Source: Bacteroidaceae bacterium
GTDB lineage: Bacteria > Bacteroidota > Bacteroidia > Bacteroidales > Bacteroidaceae
Reading direction: 5' to 3'
Length of the DNA stretch: 45,170 nt
Assembly: GCA_017465905.1 (NCBI GenBank)
Contig: JAFTVE010000051.1
Coordinates: 1 to 45,170 of the forward strand
Numbering within the stretch: position 1 is the first letter of the stretch; every line of letters begins with the position of its first letter. Positions 40,798 to 45,170 of this stretch are shown here, in pieces. The notes under the pieces are model-generated. The model was given only the letters and a program-made list of their open reading frames with translations. It was not told the origin of the DNA and ran no database searches. Both the position numbers and the translations under genes were made by a program.

Positions 40798-40843
40798 CTT
40801 TATATTTAGTTTGTTGTCATTGGACTTCACTCGGTCAACACCG

Positions 40844-43800
40844 TTATTCTGTATCCTTTACTGGACGTATCCACATGAAATCCCCGAACCAACATTCTCC
40901 TATCCAAAGGCTGTCTGCGCTCATATCTATGTAATAGTACTCATGGCTTGCACTGTTCGGTTCATTGTCGTAGTGATACTTGGTAGCAGACCAGTAACAT
41001 GTAGAACTGCTACTCGGAGAGATATATTCATCTTTATAGGCTTCCGAATAGCCGCAATAGGGTAAAAAGATACTGTTGCCGTTCTTACCTGTCACTCGAC
41101 ATCCCTTCACATTGTCCACAGTCGCTTCTTCCCATGTACAGTTGTCTTTCAATTCCTGCCATTCGTCTTTGGTAGGGATACGCCAACCATTGCCCCAAGC
41201 ATAGTCTACAATGTCTTCGTCTGCCTCGGTAATGTTATCGTACAATTGAGGGGTTTCGTACATCTCCAAAGAGAACATGTCGGTCAGGTGATTATAGTTT
41301 TGGTTTTGGTCTTGCATTGAAGCAAACAAATTGTACCTAAGTCCCTTATCCGATGGCTTGCCGGCACTGAAGTTCCAACTTGACCATTTCACGCTAAGCC
41401 CGAGGTCTACGGCTTCGGCCACATCACCGGGGAATCCGCAGTACTCATCTATGGCATCGGTGCTAACCTCGCTCTCATTGGTGTAATAGACAACACCGTC
41501 GATAATGGCAACACCCCGATAGTAGTAAGTGGTAGCTTGTTTCAGATTGTTTATCTTTATGATAAATTCCTGTCCCGAAACGGGGTTCTCCACATCAACA
41601 AAACATTCTTCCGAAAAGGCTACATTTGGTTCGGTAGAATAGCATACGCCCAATCTACGGCCTTCTTCGGCCTTCTCCAAGCCATATGCCTTTACAGAAA
41701 CTCTTATGTTATTATAGTCAGGATAATACTCGCGATGTTTATGTTTAGTATACCTTGCCGAGAAGTGGGACAATTCAACATAAGGTTTGCCTTGTACGGG
41801 ACGAATATAACAATCTTTGTCTGCACCGACAGATCTGACCATCAGATTCTGCCGTACGGCCATTGGAGGATAATTATCGCTTTCTGCACAAGTACCTGAG
41901 AGCATATACATTTCGTAAGGCAAGAATACGCTGTTGCCATTCTTTCCTGCAACCTTATAACCCAATACCTCATTGTAGTGCCCCAATGTCCACTCGCAGC
42001 TGTCACGCAGTTCACACAATTCTGTATATGTGGGCATACGCCAATCTCCGCCCAGTTGAGTGAAAGCATAGTCGTGCTCCGTACCATAAATAAACTCTGT
42101 GGTTATACCCCAATCATTCCTTGTCTGCTCATCCCATGTCACGACAGTTCCTTTTTCTTCGGGTGACTCAGCCCCGAGATTATAGGATGCCCACTTTACA
42201 TGCAGCCCGAGGTCTACGAGGTCACCTTCCGTAATGTCTGTGAATACAGGGAGTGACTTCGAGGTGGTGATTGTTTGTGTTTCGGAATAGAACACCTCAC
42301 CATCTATCTTTGCGTATGCACGTATATAGTATGTGGTTTCATCTGCCAATGGGCCTATGAGTGTGTCGGTGGATGAAGTAACCTTTTGACTCTCCTTTTC
42401 ATCGAATGTCATGTAGTCGTCTGTTTCTATCGTAGGATTCTCATTTCTTGTTGAATAGCACAAACCATGTTCTTCGACATTATAGTATGATTCGTATCCG
42501 CTCATCCGATAGTCACATTTGACATAAACTTCATTTTTGAGCGAAAGACTACAAGCCAACTTAAAATACTCCAAAGTGCTTTCGCCCATTACCGGACGAA
42601 CATAGAATGAAAGATCGTGAGACCCATATTTGTAAACATAGCCACCGACATCTTCATACAATGTCGCTTCATCTACATATTTTGAGCCGTCTACTGAACC
42701 ATAAAAGTTCCATGTGGCCTGTATATTAGCACTCTTGTCATTGTTGCCACACATATAATCATGGGAACCACCGCGAGAAATATGCCATATAGGCCAACTC
42801 TCAGAACTCCCACTCATATAGTCGTTATCTGCAGTGATCGGAAATGTTATGCTATTGCCGTTTGGTCCAGTTACTTTAATCACAAAGTCGAAATATGGAT
42901 TCTCAATCATATCCACATAGTCAATATCGTGGATGACCTCGAATGTACACTTCTCATACAATTCTTGCCAGTCAGTAGCATTGGGCAGACGCCAGCCGTC
43001 TCCCCAGTTCACTGTGGCAATATCATATTCGCTCCCGCAATAGTTCCATGGCAACTGTAAGACCTTTGCAGTCTCCTTATCCATATTGCCCACCACATCA
43101 CCAGGATAAAACTTCTTACCCTTTTCATCCGTGCTTGAGGAACCCACATCCCAACTTGCCCATTTCACGCTTAAGCCCAAATCTACAGCTTCGGCCTTAC
43201 TGCCTCCCACTTCGGGCGAAATCACCACGCTATCCTCTTCTTTCTCGATAACAGGTCGGACAGGGAAACCATCTACACGTGAGAATTCGTATGCGACTGC
43301 GTACCCTTTCTCTGCGTCAAGACTCAACCGATTAGCTTCATTCACCTCTACACCTGATGTTCCAGTCCAAAAATATCCGTCCGAACCATCGGAATAGAGA
43401 TCCGACCACATTTTATAGCCTGTAGCAGGAAGGAATATGCTATTTCCATTGGGGCCTGTTACAATGGCACCGTTCACCCCATTGACAGCGGTATACTGCC
43501 AAGTACACTTGTCTATCAGTTCCTGCACCTCTTCATTAGTCGGCATACGCCAATCACCTCCCCACTTCACATGAGCGACATCATATGGCGTTCCGCTGAT
43601 TTCTGAGCCTATATCCACATATCCATCATTCTTATAGTATTGGTATGAGCTCTCGTTATAAGTTGCTTTCTCCACTGTCTCGCCCCAAGCATAGTAACCT
43701 CCGTATTCCTCGGGAGTCGAGGCACCCACGTTCCACGGTGCCCACTTGACGCTCAATCCGAGGTCAACAGCCTCTTCTGCTTCGGGAACACTCCCAACAG

Positions 43801-43951
43801 TACGTGCCTCAAAATAGAATCGCTGTATTTCATTTACCTCTATCTCCATGATAGTGCCGCCGATCTTCTCTATCACCATGAACTCACGCTCCTGTGCTAC
43901 GGTACAAAATACAAGCATGAATGATGTCATCAATGCTGTCAGTCGTTTCAT
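40844..43951 (-). CDS. Secreted protein with four FISUMP (Fib_succ_major) repeats
   Basis: 1035 residues with a signal peptide (MKRLTALMTSFMLVFCTVAQ). A short N-terminal strand region (about 22-50) precedes four copies of the Fibrobacter succinogenes major paralogous domain. These begin at about residues 60, 252, 577 and 844, each with the opening AVDLGLSVKWASWNVG-like motif, then W-G-x-x-W-R-M/L-P-T and a V-T-G-x-N-G-N-S-I-F-L-P signature, and closing ..V-R-P-V. Two fibronectin-III-like segments with LGVCYSTEPN / GLCYSTRNENPT and TTYYYRGVA / TTYYIRAYA lie before copies 3 and 4 (about 450-560 and 740-835). FISUMP proteins are surface-exposed and of unknown function; adhesion or matrix binding is a guess. 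The start codon overlaps the upstream gene by 4 bp. Confidence 0.88.
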   Translation of the reverse strand: MKRLTALMTSFMLVFCTVAQEREFMVIEKIGGTIMEIEVNEIQRFYFEARTVGSVPEAEEAVDLGLSVKWAPWNVGASTPEEYGGYYAWGETVEKATYNESSYQYYKNDGYVDIGSEISGTPYDVAHVKWGGDWRMPTNEEVQELIDKCTWQYTAVNGVNGAIVTGPNGNSIFLPATGYKMWSDLYSDGSDGYFWTGTSGVEVNEANRLSLDAEKGYAVAYEFSRVDGFPVRPVIEKEEDSVVISPEVGGSKAEAVDLGLSVKWASWDVGSSSTDEKGKKFYPGDVVGNMDKETAKVLQLPWNYCGSEYDIATVNWGDGWRLPNATDWQELYEKCTFEVIHDIDYVDMIENPYFDFVIKVTGPNGNSITFPITADNDYMSGSSESWPIWHISRGGSHDYMCGNNDKSANIQATWNFYGSVDGSKYVDEATLYEDVGGYVYKYGSHDLSFYVRPVMGESTLEYFKLACSLSLKNEVYVKCDYRMSGYESYYNVEEHGLCYSTRNENPTIETDDYMTFDEKESQKVTSSTDTLIGPLADETTYYIRAYAKIDGEVFYSETQTITTSKSLPVFTDITEGDLVDLGLHVKWASYNLGAESPEEKGTVVTWDEQTRNDWGITTEFIYGTEHDYAFTQLGGDWRMPTYTELCELRDSCEWTLGHYNEVLGYKVAGKNGNSVFLPYEMYMLSGTCAESDNYPPMAVRQNLMVRSVGADKDCYIRPVQGKPYVELSHFSARYTKHKHREYYPDYNNIRVSVKAYGLEKAEEGRRLGVCYSTEPNVAFSEECFVDVENPVSGQEFIIKINNLKQATTYYYRGVAIIDGVVYYTNESEVSTDAIDEYCGFPGDVAEAVDLGLSVKWSSWNFSAGKPSDKGLRYNLFASMQDQNQNYNHLTDMFSLEMYETPQLYDNITEADEDIVDYAWGNGWRIPTKDEWQELKDNCTWEEATVDNVKGCRVTGKNGNSIFLPYCGYSEAYKDEYISPSSSSTCYWSATKYHYDNEPNSASHEYYYIDMSADSLWIGECWFGDFMWIRPVKDTE

Positions 43952-44436
43952 CGTCTTATAATCTTTATGGTCGGTTGATTGGTTATTGTTATCATATACA
44001 TTCCGGCAGGCAACTCTCCAAGGTCTATCACCAATTCCGAATTGTTCTCAGCGGTTGCCCGTATGCCAAGAAATACGCCTTTGGCATCGTATACAGCAAC
44101 CTTGCTGCCAGCCTCAAGTCCTTTGACAGTAACATGCCTATTGTCTACATACGTATAGCGCAGGACATTCGTTTCATTGTGCTGTATATCCGCCCCGACA
44201 GTATCTACCTTTTCAAAGCAACACTCGCTGATGTCCGTGCGGAGATACCCCACACTCATGCTTGCTGAGATTATCAGCAGTGAATCTTCATGAAGTGTTG
44301 CCACTGGCTTGTCGGGTAGCACAAACAGAGTCTTTGTCCCGTCATTCAACAGAACCTTCAATGCCGTCACCTCATCGGCAGATAGCCGAGCAGAGGCAAA
44401 GGAGAAGCAAATTAAGCTAATCAATAGTTTTCGCAT
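43948..44436 (-). CDS. Small secreted protein with C-terminal sorting-like domain, coupled to FISUMP protein
   Basis: 162 residues. Signal peptide about 1-20 (MRKLLISLICFSFASARLSA). The mature part starts DEVTALKVLLNDGTKTLFVLPDKP, a wording common to small Bacteroidales surface proteins that accompany FISUMP proteins. The C-terminal half (about 90-162) resembles a type IX sorting or surface-tail domain: VTVKGLEAGSKVAVYDAKG, then ELPAGMYMITITNQPTIKIIRR. Its stop overlaps the FISUMP start codon (ATGA, bases 43948-43951), so translation is probably coupled. Function is unknown. Confidence 0.72.
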   Translation of the reverse strand: MRKLLISLICFSFASARLSADEVTALKVLLNDGTKTLFVLPDKPVATLHEDSLLIISASMSVGYLRTDISECCFEKVDTVGADIQHNETNVLRYTYVDNRHVTVKGLEAGSKVAVYDAKGVFLGIRATAENNSELVIDLGELPAGMYMITITNQPTIKIIRR

Positions 44437-44490
44437 ATAAAAGACTTATAGGAAATTTTGTAGATAAAGATATTTATCCTCCTGATAATC

Positions 44491-44910
44491 TTAATAATAC
44501 AGAATCTCTCTTTTCTCTATTTGTTTGAACTTTTTGTTTACGGGTTTTGCACCTTCTTCTGCAATCTTCATTAAAATGTCTACGCGGCGTTCTATCCAAT
44601 TGCCAAATTCATCCATCTGTGTGTAAGTATAATTCTCTTCCGTAATACTCTCATATTCGACATCCGTCCCTTTAATGATACTCTTTTCCAGATAATTGTC
44701 TTTGTCATAATGGAGAGTTGAGTTGCATTCATAAGTAAAACCATCTTTTCCGCTCAAAGAAGATATATTCCCTTTCTCATCATAAACAAATGAATAATTT
44801 GTTCCACAACCATAGGGATTGGAATCATCCAGTTTGATAACACGACCATCAGCGTCTCTGGTTATAGCAATTTTCTTGCCTTCTTCGTAATAGAAGTATG
44901 GATGTCCCAT
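44491..44910 (-). CDS. YD-repeat-like hypothetical protein, possibly 5'-truncated by frameshift
   Basis: 139 residues without signal peptide in this frame. It contains RHS/YD-like short repeats: ITRDADGRVIKL, FVYDEKGNISSL, HYDKDNYLEKS and MDEFGNWIERRV. This pattern (D-x-x-G-N/R-x) occurs in many Bacteroidales secreted proteins of unknown function. The ATG at 44910 has no good ribosome site. In another frame an ATG at 44951 encodes MENTDSLKELYKK, reaching a six-A run. One extra A would join it to this gene. The gene lies between the transglutaminase-like gene and the FISUMP pair on the same strand. Confidence 0.6.
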   Translation of the reverse strand: MGHPYFYYEEGKKIAITRDADGRVIKLDDSNPYGCGTNYSFVYDEKGNISSLSGKDGFTYECNSTLHYDKDNYLEKSIIKGTDVEYESITEENYTYTQMDEFGNWIERRVDILMKIAEEGAKPVNKKFKQIEKREILYY

Positions 44911-44986
44911 GCTTTTTTATAAAGTTCCTTCAATGAATCAGTATTTTCCATAAATATTTGTTTTTTTTAATTGTTAATTCAGCTTA

Positions 44987-45170
44987 TCACCATATAGCTT
45001 TAACTTCCACCTTTGAATTTACATACTTGGGCATAGCCATACCTATGTCTGCTCCGATATAGGTTGGATCACACACTAAATAACGCTGACCATTAAGTGA
45101 GACATAGTTTCCTGAAATTGTTTCGGGGAAGTGAACCGCCGTAGCTAAGTGCCCCGGATAGTGAAGCAAA
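44987..45170 (-). CDS. Transglutaminase-like protein, C-terminal 60 residues (runs off right edge)
   Basis: An open frame entering from the right edge and stopping at 44987. It shows GHLATAVHFPE followed by GQRYLVCDPTYIGADIGMAMP, which matches the His and Asp parts of the Cys-His-Asp triad of bacterial transglutaminase-like (papain-fold) domains; the Cys part would lie beyond the window. There is no start codon in view: the first complete codon is TTG within the domain. Likely a secreted or periplasmic enzyme or protease-like protein; substrate unknown. Confidence 0.7.
   Translation of the reverse strand, partial: LLHYPGHLATAVHFPETISGNYVSLNGQRYLVCDPTYIGADIGMAMPKYVNSKVEVKAIW

Overview
The window looks like a chromosomal segment of a Bacteroidales bacterium (Bacteroides/Prevotella/Paraprevotella type; the genus cannot be settled from sequence alone). 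Supporting signs are many promoters of the Bacteroidetes form TTTG-N19/20-TAnnTTTG, a UpxY/UpxZ-like polysaccharide leader pair, an nqrABCDEF operon, a TonB receptor/DUF4249 pair, FISUMP-repeat proteins, a TamB homologue, and a tiny basic protein of the AURKAIP1/COX24 type beside HU. There is one tRNA, no rRNA and no CRISPR array.

Layout. 1-4229 (minus strand): the start of a capsule or exopolysaccharide operon (NusG-like UpxY, UpxZ-like, WecA-like initiating sugar-phosphate transferase, GDP-L-fucose synthase running off the left edge). Ahead of it lie a 182-bp segment bounded by a 21-bp perfect inverted repeat and a tyrosine recombinase gene. The only good promoter inside the segment points away from the operon, so this copy appears to be in the OFF orientation. 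4338-11255: a divergent pair of secreted proteins, a 1363-residue multidomain surface protein with two near-identical 195-residue modules and a GH84 beta-N-acetylglucosaminidase. 11256-11817 is a non-coding stretch full of long stem-loops. 11818-15350: TonB-dependent receptor plus DUF4249 lipoprotein. 15436-20930: mannonate dehydratase, a DUF4252-like secreted protein, thiol peroxidase, an SPFH-type lipoprotein and an RlhA-like U32 protein. 21145-23360: tRNA-Lys(CTT) and long-chain acyl-CoA synthetase. 23602-29601: the complete Na+-translocating NADH:quinone reductase operon nqrA-F. 29898-34346: TamB. 34292-36577: mutY-ssb-4'-phosphopantetheinyl transferase. 36757-38847: HU, the 29-residue basic protein and RNase E/G. 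38913-40379: divergent LysM/glucosaminidase protein and cytidine deaminase. 40844-45170: FISUMP-repeat surface protein with a translationally coupled partner, a small YD-repeat-like protein and the tail of a transglutaminase-like protein.

How the parts fit. The left end is a phase-variable surface-polysaccharide locus: recombinase flips promoter, promoter drives UpxY antitermination, UpxZ would restrain other loci, then glycan assembly genes follow. The middle is glycan foraging and surface transport. The right half is housekeeping energy conservation, envelope biogenesis, DNA repair and RNA processing. A family of short AT-rich tandem motifs (GAATTCTGAATT, ACTTTCAACTTTC, ATTGACAATTGAC) is scattered through gaps. 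In two places it has become part of coding sequence: a lipoprotein signal peptide and an in-frame insert in the U32 protein.
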